Shown piece by piece: positions 15,980 to 25,698 of a stretch of DNA of 46,588 nt. Below the pieces are notes generated by a model. That model was not told the origin of the DNA. It ran no database searches and worked only from the letters and a program-made list of their open reading frames with translations. The translations under genes were made by a program, and so were the position numbers. Numbering within the stretch: position 1 is the stretch's first letter; each line of letters starts with the position of its first letter. This stretch comes from an uncultured Candidatus Saccharibacteria bacterium (lineage in GTDB: Bacteria > Patescibacteria > Saccharimonadia > Saccharimonadales > UBA4665): the NCBI GenBank assembly GCA_946482575.1, contig CAMLRZ010000009.1, positions 1-46,588 of the forward strand, in the 5' to 3' direction.

Positions 15980-16924
15980 CTAATACGCAGGTAATTCAAC
16001 GGGGCGAGCAGTGCCGGAAAGCATGGCGCGCATGTCTTGGTTCACGATGTTTTTGGTAAGCATGGTGGTGTAGGCAACGGCTCGAGCAACATGCAAGGCT
16101 GCGTCGCGCGGCGTATAACCGTCAGCAATGCGTTCTGCAAAGGTTTCGTGAACATATTTTGCCAGCGCAACACCAAAAGCTTGCTGCTCCTGGCCGTGCT
16201 CATCTGAGTGGTCTTGGGCAAATTTACGGTTGTTAAAGGCTCTGTCCTCGTCCATTTCCAGGCCAACAAGCCGTTCGTTGTGATCGCCAGGCAGGGCTGC
16301 GTATTGCGCGCCATTCTCCACGGCGATATCAATAGCTTCTTCGGGGGTAACATCCCACATGTCGTCGCTTTCAGCTGCGTGGCCACCGGCGGTGATAGAT
16401 TCGGTCACGTCGTCAACAGTAATCCAGCGGTCTAAGCCAAACGCTTCACCCACGGCCCACACCGTAGGTGCAACAACGTCTACGTTGGCGGCACCGTATG
16501 CCAAGGTGTCTCGCATTTTGGCGTTAGCTGCGCAGCCAGCTTTACCACCATGGCCAACAGCACCGTGTACCACCACTGTTTTGCCATGAGCAATTGCTCG
16601 ACGAGTGTTAACGGCAACTGATTCGCTCAAGCGCACAGCGCCTACTTTGCGGCTATCCATGAAGTCCGCAGCCGTGTTGGTTATCGGCAAGCTACCAGGA
16701 GTTTGTGGGTCGGCCTCGTTCGTCTCGGGAGCATCCGCATCGCCGCGACCGTCAACACAAATCCATGTGTCAGTTGCTGGCTGATGATATTCTGCGCGAG
16801 CCGCGTCGGCATACAGGGTCTCTGTATTGGTCTCGGGAGTCGGGCCAAACGCGCCGCGATTCTCTGTGCCCAAATCAATAATAGTAGTAGGTACAACGGC
16901 CTCGGCCGTGTGATAGTGTTCCAT
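15980..16924 (-). CDS. zeta-type (cadmium) carbonic anhydrase-like protein
   Basis: Carbonic anhydrases interconvert CO2 and bicarbonate. The 314-aa protein contains CVDGRGDAD (about residue 57), then VVVHGAVGHGGKAGC (about 119-133), and later PGDHNERLVGLEMDED. As I recall the diatom cadmium carbonic anhydrase, it has CVDGRGSD, HGDHSSDMLGC and GSHEEK in the same order, with metal bound by Cys, His and Cys. Here the His-to-Cys spacing is one residue longer. There is no signal peptide. A GAGG site lies 6 nt upstream. The call rests on motif order only, so it may be a non-enzymatic relative. Confidence 0.55.
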   Translation of the reverse strand: MEHYHTAEAVVPTTIIDLGTENRGAFGPTPETNTETLYADAARAEYHQPATDTWICVDGRGDADAPETNEADPQTPGSLPITNTAADFMDSRKVGAVRLSESVAVNTRRAIAHGKTVVVHGAVGHGGKAGCAANAKMRDTLAYGAANVDVVAPTVWAVGEAFGLDRWITVDDVTESITAGGHAAESDDMWDVTPEEAIDIAVENGAQYAALPGDHNERLVGLEMDEDRAFNNRKFAQDHSDEHGQEQQAFGVALAKYVHETFAERIADGYTPRDAALHVARAVAYTTMLTKNIVNQDMRAMLSGTARPVELPAY

Positions 16925-17021
16925 AGAAACCTCAAAGAATGGTTTAGATTTTTTTACTTACCATCACATGATAGTCCTGTTGTAGCAAATGTCAATACTT
17001 TCACACGAACACATCTTGGCC

Positions 17022-17027
17022 TATACT
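17022..17027 (+). promoter_or_regulatory. -10 box of the 17035 gene
   Basis: TATACT at 17022-17027, seven bases before the GTG at 17035. A weak TTTCAC lies 17 nt upstream at 16999-17004. Confidence 0.6.
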
Positions 17028-17034
17028 ATATGTA

Positions 17035-17451
17035 GTGTCAGAACATATCTTTGACAACACTACATCTGTCATGATCGCCTATAGTGAGCATGACCTACGA
17101 ACCACGGCGTCCTTTGAATGGGCTTTAAGCCAGCCGCAAGACACGTACACTATTGATGTTGCACCGAATGTATCTCTGGAGTTGGATCGCCATTTTCCCA
17201 TACGGCCAGCGAGTATTGGCGTGCAAGATCCCGACGGCACGTGCGAGGAAGCGCTTATTCCGTATGTCGGGGAAGAGCTAAGCGCCGCCATTGCCGCCGC
17301 TCCGCGCGTTGGCTTTTCGGTGATCAACCTGGTGCTTTCGCCCGAAAACCGCAGTCGCATTGCGCAGCTGCAGGCACATAGCCCGTCAACACCGCCGGTA
17401 GTGCGCCGGGCCTGTCAGTTTATACTGCGCAACCACCATATAATCGAATAG
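17035..17451 (+). CDS. hypothetical small soluble protein
   Basis: This 138-aa protein has no motif I recognise. It seems soluble and mixed alpha/beta, with a hydrophobic strand VGFSVINLVLS near residues 90-105 and a C-terminal helix (VVRRACQFILRNHH). The GTG start is set by a -10 box seven bases upstream. It is divergent from the carbonic anhydrase-like gene and convergent with the ATP synthase operon. Confidence 0.55.
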   Translation: MSEHIFDNTTSVMIAYSEHDLRTTASFEWALSQPQDTYTIDVAPNVSLELDRHFPIRPASIGVQDPDGTCEEALIPYVGEELSAAIAAAPRVGFSVINLVLSPENRSRIAQLQAHSPSTPPVVRRACQFILRNHHIIE

Positions 17452-17480
17452 AAAACACCCGGCACTTGTCCGGGTGTTTT
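17452..17480. terminator. bidirectional terminator between 17035 gene and atpC
   Basis: A perfect 11-bp stem AAAACACCCGG (17452-17462) / CCGGGTGTTTT (17470-17480) with a 7-nt loop gives A and T runs on both sides, so it can stop both converging transcripts. Confidence 0.9.
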
Positions 17481-17498
17481 GTTGGAACGTCTCGCGAG

Positions 17499-17927
17499 CT
17501 AGCGGCGTTCGCGGTGACGACGGCGAAGGCCAGCCACTTGGATACGAACAGCATGGCGATCGATAAGTGCCTGAGCTTTGTCCAGTTCAACTTGACTCTT
17601 AGCGTCTTTACGCAGACGAACTGCTTCGTCGTGCGCTCTTCGCGCCTCGGCTTCGTTGATCTCATCGCCGTGGGCAGCCTCGTCAACCAGAACTCGCACG
17701 CGATCCTTGCCCACTTCGAGCACGCCGCCATAGGTGGCGTAATGCTCTATGTGGTGATCCGGGTCGTTGCGTTGCTTGCGAATGCTGATCACGCCGGGCA
17801 CCAACTGACTCAGCAGCGGTTCGTGATTTGGCAAAACCGTAATCTGACCAGCTGCCGTAGGCAAGATGATCGAGTAGGCTTCTGCGCTAAACTTGACGCC
17901 ATCGAGTGATACTAATTCTAACTGCAT
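17499..17927 (-). CDS. atpC: ATP synthase F1 epsilon subunit
   Basis: Epsilon is part of the central stalk and couples and inhibits F1. The 142-aa protein has the N-terminal beta sandwich (ITVLPNHEPLLSQLVPGVI is the hallmark) and a C-terminal two-helix region rich in Glu and Arg. It is the last gene of the atp operon, 33 nt after atpD, and ends just before a strong terminator. Its tail is very basic (LRRRHRERR). Confidence 0.93.
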   Translation of the reverse strand: MQLELVSLDGVKFSAEAYSIILPTAAGQITVLPNHEPLLSQLVPGVISIRKQRNDPDHHIEHYATYGGVLEVGKDRVRVLVDEAAHGDEINEAEARRAHDEAVRLRKDAKSQVELDKAQALIDRHAVRIQVAGLRRRHRERR

Positions 17928-17960
17928 AGTTTTTCCTAATCGTTAAGGATTGCAAGCGGC

Positions 17961-19373
<1,413 letters not shown>

Positions 19374-20243
19374 TTATTTCATTGCCTCCGCGCCACCAGT
19401 AATTTCGGCCAATTCCTGTGTAATTGCTGCTTGGCGAGCGTTGTTGTACGCCAGCGTCAGGTCATCAATCAGGTCGGAGGCGTTATCGGTAGCACTCTTC
19501 ATGGCCAGCATGCGCATCGAGTGCTCAGATGCAATGGCGTCCAAAAATGCCTGATAAATTTGAGCTTCCAGCAGTCGCAGTGCAGCTGAACGCAACAGCG
19601 ACTCTGCTGATGGCTCGATTTCGGCACGAGACAGCTCATCGCTTAACTCTACTTCTTCAAAACCAGCAGGCAGCAGTTGTTTTAGCTGTACTTCCTGCGA
19701 GATAGTCGACTTAAAGTGCGTGTGAATGATGTCCACTTTGTCTACCACGTTGTCGGCGAATAGACCAACAACTGAGCTCAAAATGGGGCGCAGTTGGTCG
19801 GCGGAAGGGTGGTCGGGCATTTCTTGATACACGGCCTCTACGTTCACGCCGCTCAGCGTTGCAGCGGTGTGTGCAGCCTTGCGGCCAATAGCGATTACCG
19901 ATGTTTTGACGCCTTTATCGTGATCGGCACGAGCTTCATGAATCATCATGCGCAGCACGTTAGCATCGTAGGCACCAGCCAAGCCAAGGTCGCTGGTCAT
20001 AACAATCAGCAACCGATGTTTGACGGGGCGGGCAGTAAACAGGCGGAATTCGCTATCGTCGGCGGCCAATTGACGCAGGCGAGTTAAAATCTCGCGAGCC
20101 AGCTGCGCATAGGCGCTCGGGCCGGCCGCAGCTTCTTGGGCGCGGCGCAATTTGCTGGCTGAAACCAGCTGCATGGCGCGCGTAATCTGCTTGGTGTTTT
20201 TTACCGAGCCGATTCGCTGCTTAATTTGTTGCCTTGAACCCAT
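19374..20243 (-). CDS. atpG: ATP synthase F1 gamma subunit
   Basis: Gamma is the rotor shaft inside the alpha3beta3 ring. The 289-aa protein starts with the typical IKQRIGSVKNTKQITRAMQ helix and ends with the conserved MLAMKSATDNASDLI and LAYNNARQAAITQELAEI helices that contact the ring. The length is normal. It starts 9 nt after the atpA stop and is followed by atpD. Confidence 0.95.
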   Translation of the reverse strand: MGSRQQIKQRIGSVKNTKQITRAMQLVSASKLRRAQEAAAGPSAYAQLAREILTRLRQLAADDSEFRLFTARPVKHRLLIVMTSDLGLAGAYDANVLRMMIHEARADHDKGVKTSVIAIGRKAAHTAATLSGVNVEAVYQEMPDHPSADQLRPILSSVVGLFADNVVDKVDIIHTHFKSTISQEVQLKQLLPAGFEEVELSDELSRAEIEPSAESLLRSAALRLLEAQIYQAFLDAIASEHSMRMLAMKSATDNASDLIDDLTLAYNNARQAAITQELAEITGGAEAMK

Positions 20244-20252
20244 AGCTGGCTA

Positions 20253-21809
20253 CTACTCCTTGGCCTTTGTGGCTTTTTTGGCGCTTGCAAACGAGTGCGC
20301 TACCTTTTTGGCAACGTCCAGAATAGTCTTGGTCGTTGCTTCTTCGGGCTTGCCACCCTTGTCGAGCTCAGTCATAACCTTGTGGTGGTCTTTATCTAAG
20401 GCGCTTAGCAGTTCAGCCTGGGCGTCCTTGATTTTGGCGGTTGGTACTTCGTCGAAGGCACCTTGGTTGGCGGCCAACAACGAGGCAGTTTGTTCAGCAA
20501 CACTCAATGGAGAGTACTGTTTTTGCTTCAACAGTTCGGTCAAACGCTGACCACGCTCAATGCGGTGCTTGGTTTCAGCGTCCAGGTCAGTTGAGAACTG
20601 GGCAAATGATGCCAATTCACGGAACTGCGCCAAGGACAACTTCAGACCGCCGGATACGCTTTTAACCGCTTTGGTCTGAGCAGCACCACCCACGCGGGAC
20701 ACCGACAAACCAACCGAGATAGCTGGGCGGATACCCTGGTAGAACAGGTTAGTCTCCAGGAAGATCTGACCATCGGTAATAGAGATAACGTTGGTAGGGA
20801 TGTATGCGCTAATGTCGCCAGCCTGCGTCTCGATAATTGGCAATGCGGTCAAAGAACCAGCGCCAAGTTCGTCGTTCAGCTTAGCGGCACGTTCGAGCAA
20901 ACGAGAGTGCAGGTAGAATACGTCACCAGGGTACGCCTCACGTCCCGGTGGACGGCGAAGCAACAGCGACATCTGGCGGTAGGCAACAGCGTGCTTAGAC
21001 AAGTCGTCAAAGACAATCAAGGCGTGCTGTGCGTTATCGCGGAAGTATTCACCCATGGCCGCACCAGCGTATGGCGCCAAGTACAGCAATGGAGCTGGGT
21101 CAGCTGGGCTGGTAGCCACGATGATGGTCTGGTCCATCACGCCTTCGCGCTTCAAGCGCTCAACCAAGGCAGCAACCTTGGAAGATTTTTGCCCTACAGC
21201 CACGTAGACGTTAACAACGCCAGTTTGCTGCTTAGCCTGGTTGATCATAGTATCAATGGCAATAGCGGTTTTACCGGTTTGGCGGTCACCAATGATCAGC
21301 TCACGCTGGCCACGACCGATTGGGACCATTGAGTCGATGGCCAAAATACCGGTCATCAATGGTTCGTGGACTGATTTACGAGCCATAACCCCAGGGGCAG
21401 GACGCTCAATCAGACCTTTTTCTTTAGCCTTAATAGGACCTTTGCCGTCGAGTGGGCGACCTAATGGGTCAACCACGCGGCCGATTAGCTCAGGGCCTAC
21501 AGGCACCTGCAAAACTTCACCGGTCAGTGAAACTTTGGCACCAGCGACCACGCTGGCGTCATCGCCCAGCAAAACGGCACCGATTTCGTCTTCGAGCAAG
21601 TTAAGCACGAAGGCGGTTACCGTACCACCGTCTTTGGTTTCGATGTCGACTACTTCGTTGTAGCCGGCGCTGCGCAAACCATAAATCCAGGCCACACCGT
21701 CACCCACGCGGGTAACAATGCCAGCCTCTTCCAAGCCTTTGGTGGCCCGCAAGCTCTGGATGGCGTCGCGCAACTCGTTTGATAGTTCTTGGATTGCTAA
21801 ATCGCTCAT
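20253..21809 (-). CDS. atpA: ATP synthase F1 alpha subunit
   Basis: Alpha holds the non-catalytic nucleotide sites. The 518-aa protein has Walker A GDRQTGKT (about 173), [13 protein letters not shown], the [17 protein letters not shown] segment and the signature [18 protein letters not shown] Lys/Ala-rich C-terminus is slightly extended. It follows atpH and precedes atpG. Confidence 0.96.
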   Translation of the reverse strand: MSDLAIQELSNELRDAIQSLRATKGLEEAGIVTRVGDGVAWIYGLRSAGYNEVVDIETKDGGTVTAFVLNLLEDEIGAVLLGDDASVVAGAKVSLTGEVLQVPVGPELIGRVVDPLGRPLDGKGPIKAKEKGLIERPAPGVMARKSVHEPLMTGILAIDSMVPIGRGQRELIIGDRQTGKTAIAIDTMINQAKQQTGVVNVYVAVGQKSSKVAALVERLKREGVMDQTIIVATSPADPAPLLYLAPYAGAAMGEYFRDNAQHALIVFDDLSKHAVAYRQMSLLLRRPPGREAYPGDVFYLHSRLLERAAKLNDELGAGSLTALPIIETQAGDISAYIPTNVISITDGQIFLETNLFYQGIRPAISVGLSVSRVGGAAQTKAVKSVSGGLKLSLAQFRELASFAQFSTDLDAETKHRIERGQRLTELLKQKQYSPLSVAEQTASLLAANQGAFDEVPTAKIKDAQAELLSALDKDHHKVMTELDKGGKPEEATTKTILDVAKKVAHSFASAKKATKAKE

Positions 21810-21845
21810 GTTCTTTCTTACTTTCTCCTTGTGCCTTCTGGTGCC

Positions 21846-22244
21846 TTACTTGATTGCTGCCAGCTGGTTTAGTTGCGAACGCACGCTTACGTCGAGCACT
21901 GCATCAGGCGTCCGAGCTATTACGCCACCGATCAACGACTGATCTGTGTGCTCAGTTATAACAACTTTTTTAGCCTCAGTCGCCTCGTGCAGCGCCTTTT
22001 CGACTGCCTTGCGGACAGCGTCTGTCAGCGGGTGAGCGCTGGTTACGTCAGCGAGCAAGACGCCAGTTTTGGCAAAATATTCGCGGGAAATATCTGCCAG
22101 CAACATGTCAACCGTGTCAATTTGTCGCTGTTCAACCAAATAGGCGGCCAACACCTTTACCCAGTGGGCTTGACGTGTTGGTTCGTCAATTAATTTGGCT
22201 ACGAATGCGCGAGCAACGACGCGGCGGGACAACTTGCTGTTCAT
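21846..22244 (-). CDS. atpH: ATP synthase F1 delta subunit, short form
   Basis: Delta links F1 to the peripheral b stalk. At 132 aa it is clearly shorter than the usual 170-180. The C-terminal part with GGVIARTPDAVLDVSVRSQL (the usual GG.....D.....D/S...L pattern) is intact, so the loss is in the N-terminal helical domain. The start overlaps the atpF stop (ATGA), which argues against a missed upstream start. Position between atpF and atpA supports the call. Confidence 0.85.
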   Translation of the reverse strand: MNSKLSRRVVARAFVAKLIDEPTRQAHWVKVLAAYLVEQRQIDTVDMLLADISREYFAKTGVLLADVTSAHPLTDAVRKAVEKALHEATEAKKVVITEHTDQSLIGGVIARTPDAVLDVSVRSQLNQLAAIK

Positions 22245-22774
22245 GCCTGCTCCTTGGCGGTCAGTGCGCGCTCAATAAGACCGGCGTCTTTTTTGCTGTC
22301 GATCTTTTCGTGCACGATGTGCGCGGTTGCGGCTGCAACCAACTGAACCGTTTCAGACTTGAGCGCACGACGAGCCTTGACTACGTCAGCTTCAAGCTGC
22401 GCACGAGCGTCAGTTACAATCTGTTCAGCGCGTTCTTTGGCCTTTGCTTCAGCGTCGGCAATAACTGCACCGGCTTCTTGGTGGCTGCGAGCCAGCAGGT
22501 CATCGGCGTCTTTACGAGCTTCGGCGATCATGTCGGCAACTTTTTGCTCGGCTTGCTCCAACGCTTCCTGGGAAGCTTGAGCTTCTTTCATGCCAGCTTC
22601 GATTTGGTCGCGACGAGTGTCGATTGCCTTGGTCAGAACGGGGTAGACAAACTTGCCCAAGATCCAAACGAGGATCAAGAATGCAATGCCTTGCTCCAGG
22701 AGCAATTTCCAGTTCAAGCCAAGCGCCTCAAACAAACTAGGCTGGCTGGTGCTTGCAATTATTAGGTTATGCAT
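22241..22774 (-). CDS. atpF: ATP synthase Fo b subunit
   Basis: The b subunit forms the peripheral stalk. The 177-aa protein has one N-terminal membrane helix (about 25-45, IAFLILVWILGKFVYPVL) and a long charged coiled coil (about 50-150, rich in Ala, Glu, Lys and Arg), as usual. A GGAAGG site lies 11 nt before the ATG. It overlaps atpH by 4 nt. Confidence 0.93.
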   Translation of the reverse strand: MHNLIIASTSQPSLFEALGLNWKLLLEQGIAFLILVWILGKFVYPVLTKAIDTRRDQIEAGMKEAQASQEALEQAEQKVADMIAEARKDADDLLARSHQEAGAVIADAEAKAKERAEQIVTDARAQLEADVVKARRALKSETVQLVAAATAHIVHEKIDSKKDAGLIERALTAKEQA

Positions 22775-22801
22775 ACTTGCGGGAACCTTCCGTAGTAAAA
22801 A

Positions 22802-23017
22802 CTATTTCAGGAACTTAATAATAAGAGCAACAACCAAACCGATGATAGCCAGGGCGTCGATGAAGGACATAGCCACGATCATCAAGGTACGAATTTGACC
22901 GATTGCTTCTGGGTTGCGACCTGATGCCTGCATTGCACCAAAACCAACCATGCCCAAACCGATACCACAAAGACCTGCAGCGATTGCGTAGGTAAAACCA
23001 AATGCGAGTGAATCCAT
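22802..23017 (-). CDS. atpE: ATP synthase Fo c subunit
   Basis: The c subunit makes the rotor ring. The 71-aa hairpin has two membrane helices (about 5-30 and 45-70), the polar loop GRNPEAIGQIR that touches F1, and Asp in SFIDALAIIG as the ion-binding carboxylate, the same residue as in E. coli. The Gln and Glu/Ser-Thr ligand set typical of sodium-binding rings is not seen, so protons are the likely ion. An AGGAG site lies 9 nt upstream. Confidence 0.95.
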   Translation of the reverse strand: MDSLAFGFTYAIAAGLCGIGLGMVGFGAMQASGRNPEAIGQIRTLMIVAMSFIDALAIIGLVVALIIKFLK

Positions 23018-23078
23018 TATTTTATAACTCCTTAATTACTACTTATTTATACCATATATGATTTAAAACTATTGCCTG

Positions 23079-23894
23079 CTAGGCGGACTTCTCCGATTTC
23101 ATAGCTAGGCTTTCCGATTCGGTTCCGTCGCCATGCTTGTCGTCGGGGCTCGGAAGGCCTAGTGAAATAAAGGCAATAGTCAACATAAAGAACACGTACG
23201 CTTGTACTGCGCCCACGAACAGCTCCAGACAGTAAAAGATGGGGAGCGCAAGCGGTGCAGCAAAGCTCGTAAGGAAGGCAATAACGGCCAGCAGTACTTC
23301 GCCACCGAACACGTTACCAAAAATACGGAAGGCGAGGGCGGCAGTACGGGAAAATTCGGCAATAAACTCAAGGAAGCCCTCAAAGAAGTGCATAAAGTCT
23401 TTGAACGGGTTGTGGAAGTAGCGGCCAAGGTTTCCAAAGAAACCGCGGCGTTTGATAGCCCATATCTGGACCGTTATCATGCTGATCAACGCCAATGCCA
23501 GGGTGGTGTTGAGGTCGGCGGCGACGCCTCGGAACAGTTCATGACCGTCGTAGGTAACCGAGCCCACCATCGGCAAAATTCCCAGCCAGTTGTTGATCAT
23601 AAAAAAGAACATAAGAGTTACAGCCAGGGGCAGAACTTTTTTGGCAACATGTTTGTCGCCGATTACCTCTACGGTAGTGTCATACAAGTTCTCGAACAGC
23701 CACAATACAGCATGCATAAAACGACCGCGTTTGCCTTTGCGTACCGCGTTTGCCACGCCAAATAAGATACCTACCAGTATCAGGGTGCCAATAGCGCCAA
23801 GCACTTGGGCATTCGTAATTTCCAGCGGTCCAACATGAAACAACGTCTCGGCCGAGAGACTGATGTGGGGTGTTTCTGATGCAAAATACATCAT
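23079..23894 (-). CDS. atpB: ATP synthase Fo a subunit
   Basis: The a subunit holds the proton half-channels. This 271-aa membrane protein has about five to six helices, with the essential arginine in the SRTAALAFRIFGNVFGG region (LRLFGN in other species) and a polar helix near residues 225-250. Its ATG overlaps the stop of the AtpI/Z-like gene (TAATG), so the two are translationally coupled. The C-terminus is a charged tail. Confidence 0.94.
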   Translation of the reverse strand: MMYFASETPHISLSAETLFHVGPLEITNAQVLGAIGTLILVGILFGVANAVRKGKRGRFMHAVLWLFENLYDTTVEVIGDKHVAKKVLPLAVTLMFFFMINNWLGILPMVGSVTYDGHELFRGVAADLNTTLALALISMITVQIWAIKRRGFFGNLGRYFHNPFKDFMHFFEGFLEFIAEFSRTAALAFRIFGNVFGGEVLLAVIAFLTSFAAPLALPIFYCLELFVGAVQAYVFFMLTIAFISLGLPSPDDKHGDGTESESLAMKSEKSA

Positions 23895-24160
23895 TATGAT
23901 TTTGGTTCCTTCCCATTAACGGCACGCAATTGTCGTTTGACCAACAATACTGCGCAAAACATTCCAAATGCCATGCCCACTAACGTCATCCATGGTTTAG
24001 TAGGGGCGTGCATGTCAATAAGCAATCCAGCGCCGGCAAATAACAGCGTCGGGGTTATGATGCGCCACGTCGTATCAAGAAGATCGCGAGTTAGCGCCCC
24101 CAAAGAAAACGTGTTGTTATCACGAGAAGGTTTAGTCGTCGGATCGGCGGCTGTGCTCAT
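23894..24160 (-). CDS. AtpI/AtpZ-like small membrane protein
   Basis: The 88-aa protein has a polar N-terminus and two membrane helices (about 33-50 and 57-73), the layout of AtpI/AtpZ proteins that open many atp operons and help assemble the c ring or carry Mg2+/Ca2+. It lies directly upstream of atpB with overlapping stop and start. Sequence similarity is weak, so context carries most of the call. Confidence 0.7.
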   Translation of the reverse strand: MSTAADPTTKPSRDNNTFSLGALTRDLLDTTWRIITPTLLFAGAGLLIDMHAPTKPWMTLVGMAFGMFCAVLLVKRQLRAVNGKEPKS

Positions 24161-24169
24161 TTCTTATGT

Positions 24170-24199
24170 ACTATACCAAATAACCCTGTTGCATTGCAA
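24170..24199 (-). promoter_or_regulatory. promoter of the atp operon
   Basis: On the minus strand TTGCAA (24199-24194), an 18-nt spacer and TATAGT (24175-24170) preceded by TGG (extended -10). Nine bases separate it from the first start codon and there is no ribosome site. Confidence 0.7.
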
Positions 24200-24213
24200 T
24201 GACTTCTCAGATT

Positions 24214-24235
24214 GCGTGCTTACTGTAACGCACGC
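24214..24235. repeat. GC-rich palindrome between atp promoter and Crp-like site
   Basis: GCGTGC-TTA-CTG-TAA-C-GCACGC: a 9-bp dyad with one extra C on the right arm. It lies between two divergent promoters. It could be an operator or a small hairpin. Confidence 0.35.
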
Positions 24236-24248
24236 CAGGCAGCATGTT

Positions 24249-24264
24249 CGTGACATGGATCACA
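24249..24264. promoter_or_regulatory. Crp-like operator upstream of the glutaredoxin gene
   Basis: CGTGA-CATGGA-TCACA matches the CRP consensus TGTGA-N6-TCACA at 9 of 10 positions. It is identical to the site at 40741-40756 at 13 of 16 bases. Its centre is about 31.5 nt upstream of the -10 box start, near a class II activator position, and the promoter has no clear -35. Confidence 0.6.
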
Positions 24265-24287
24265 CCCGTGCGAGGGCATTTACATGC

Positions 24288-24293
24288 TATACT
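24288..24293 (+). promoter_or_regulatory. extended -10 box of the glutaredoxin gene
   Basis: TATACT preceded by TGC, eight bases before the ATG at 24302. No -35 is seen, which suits activation from the Crp-like site. Confidence 0.65.
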
Positions 24294-24301
24294 AAATATA
24301 T

Positions 24302-24538
24302 ATGAGCAAAAATGTTACTATCTACAGCGCCGATTGGTGTGCCTACTGCCACGCAGCAAAAGACTACCTCAACAAAAAGGGCATTGCCTTTACCGAAAAA
24401 GATGTTGAGTCCAACCCTACTTTCGCCCAAGAAGCGGTGCAAAAGTCTGACCAAATGGGTATTCCTGTGTTAGATATTGACGGCACCATTATCGTGGGCT
24501 TTGACCGCCCCAAAATTGACGCCGCCCTAGGCCTCTAA
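24302..24538 (+). CDS. glutaredoxin-like thiol-disulfide protein
   Basis: Glutaredoxins reduce disulfides using a CxxC site. This 78-aa single-domain protein has the redox pair CAYC at residues 13-16 after the first strand (NVTIYSADW), the cis-proline in MGIPVLDIDG, and the closing strand IIVGFDRPKIDAAL. The Tyr-Cys end of the motif fits glutaredoxin or NrdH-like proteins; the electron donor is unknown. A Crp-like operator upstream suggests control by the Crp-type regulator at 40088-40732. Confidence 0.85.
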   Translation: MSKNVTIYSADWCAYCHAAKDYLNKKGIAFTEKDVESNPTFAQEAVQKSDQMGIPVLDIDGTIIVGFDRPKIDAALGL

Positions 24539-24544
24539 ATTCAT

Positions 24545-24573
24545 TTGTTTCTTTCACCAGCAGAGCTTATAAT
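24545..24573 (+). promoter_or_regulatory. promoter of the 24596 operon
   Basis: TTGTTT at 24545-24550, a 17-nt spacer and TATAAT at 24568-24573. A short leader with a strong AAGGAGG site follows. Confidence 0.7.
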
Positions 24574-24595
24574 GCAGCCAATTTAAGGAGGTCGC

Positions 24596-25120
24596 ATGGG
24601 GGAAAGAACACTACAGGCCAAAGATTTTCCAGAGCCAGCAAGGCTTGTTGGAGCATTGCAGTCTTATTTACGACTCACACCAGGTGCCCCGGAATACGGC
24701 GCTATTGGCGGCAGAGGGTACGACAGAGTGGTCTACGGGCCGCTTTTTACTACCTTTGTATTAGGGCAAACGTGCAGACTGTTTCAGGAAGAGTGCGATC
24801 CTCAGGACATTCAAGCACAAAGTGATGCGGTTCATGAGCAAACCGGGACGCTACGTTTTGAAACAGGTCGTATTATTCCAAGTGTCGGCCGCCAGGTACT
24901 CCGTGAATACGCCCAGAATCATATGGCTGACCCCAGGGTAGAGGTCGCCCGCAGACTAGCAGTCGGGCTAGAAGAGCAGGACCATGAAAGCGTGGAAGTA
25001 GCAAAAGACGTGCAAATAATACTGAGCCGCGTAGCCCTGGACGGTGGCTTTGGTGAAGTGCTAAGCCTACCCGAACAAGATCCAAACAGTTTGCAAGCAC
25101 CGATTCCTGATGTAGCATAG
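24596..25120 (+). CDS. hypothetical protein at the head of a three-gene operon
   Basis: This 174-aa soluble protein is not one I recognise. It is mostly helical, with a Gly/Tyr-rich segment (GAIGGRGYDRVVYGPLF) near residues 38-55 that might bind a ligand, and acidic helices after it. A perfect AAGGAGGTC site precedes the ATG, in contrast to the leaderless genes around it. The cob(I)alamin adenosyltransferase-like gene follows after 5 nt, then the kinase-like gene, so the three are one operon. Confidence 0.55.
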   Translation: MGERTLQAKDFPEPARLVGALQSYLRLTPGAPEYGAIGGRGYDRVVYGPLFTTFVLGQTCRLFQEECDPQDIQAQSDAVHEQTGTLRFETGRIIPSVGRQVLREYAQNHMADPRVEVARRLAVGLEEQDHESVEVAKDVQIILSRVALDGGFGEVLSLPEQDPNSLQAPIPDVA

Positions 25121-25125
25121 TAACC

Positions 25126-25695
25126 ATGGCTTACGAGGACTTCAAGACAAAAGAATCAGTAGTGCTCGTGTATACCGGCGATAGCAAGGGCAAAACCAGC
25201 GCTGGACTCGGTTTATTGGTGCGAGCACTGGGCAATCGCTGGAACGTAGCATTTATTCAGTTCATCAAATACTGGGGCGTGGGCGAGCATGTATTTATTC
25301 GCGACATCATGCCGCTTTTTGGTGATCAATTACATTTTTACAAAGGTGGTAAGGGGTTTTATAACGCTGGCGACATTAGCGCCACCGATATTACCGAGGC
25401 CCAGCACAAACAGGCTGCGCTAGAGACCTACCAAGAAGCGCTGCAGGCCGCCACCAGCGGCGATTACGACCTTGTTATTTGCGACGAGATCAACAACGCG
25501 GTTCACGACGGCCTATTGGACGTTTCGCAGCTACGCCATCTTATTGAGCATCGCGCGCCACACACCAGCCTTTGTTTGACCGGGCGTAATTTTCCTAAGG
25601 AACTTGTGCCATTGGCCGATATCGTTACCAACATGACCAAAGTTAAGCATCATTTTGACGACAAGTTCGTAGCCAACAAGGGCATCGACTTTTAG
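25126..25695 (+). CDS. CobO/BtuR-type corrinoid adenosyltransferase-like protein
   Basis: CobO-family enzymes transfer the adenosyl group of ATP to cob(I)alamin. The 189-aa protein has the family P-loop (YTGDSKGKTSAGLG, about 17-30), the FIQFIKY segment, Walker B-like LVICDEINNAV (about 115), the LTGRNFP strand and the terminal VTNMTKVKHHF / KGIDF signature. No other cobalamin gene is present in the window, so its substrate in this cell is open. It starts 5 nt after the preceding stop and ends 3 nt before the next start. Confidence 0.8.
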   Translation: MAYEDFKTKESVVLVYTGDSKGKTSAGLGLLVRALGNRWNVAFIQFIKYWGVGEHVFIRDIMPLFGDQLHFYKGGKGFYNAGDISATDITEAQHKQAALETYQEALQAATSGDYDLVICDEINNAVHDGLLDVSQLRHLIEHRAPHTSLCLTGRNFPKELVPLADIVTNMTKVKHHFDDKFVANKGIDF

Positions 25696-25698
25696 CGT

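Noticed and set aside
23202..23765. 187-codon + frame opposite atpB.
   Set aside because: Antisense shadow of a clearly conserved subunit gene.
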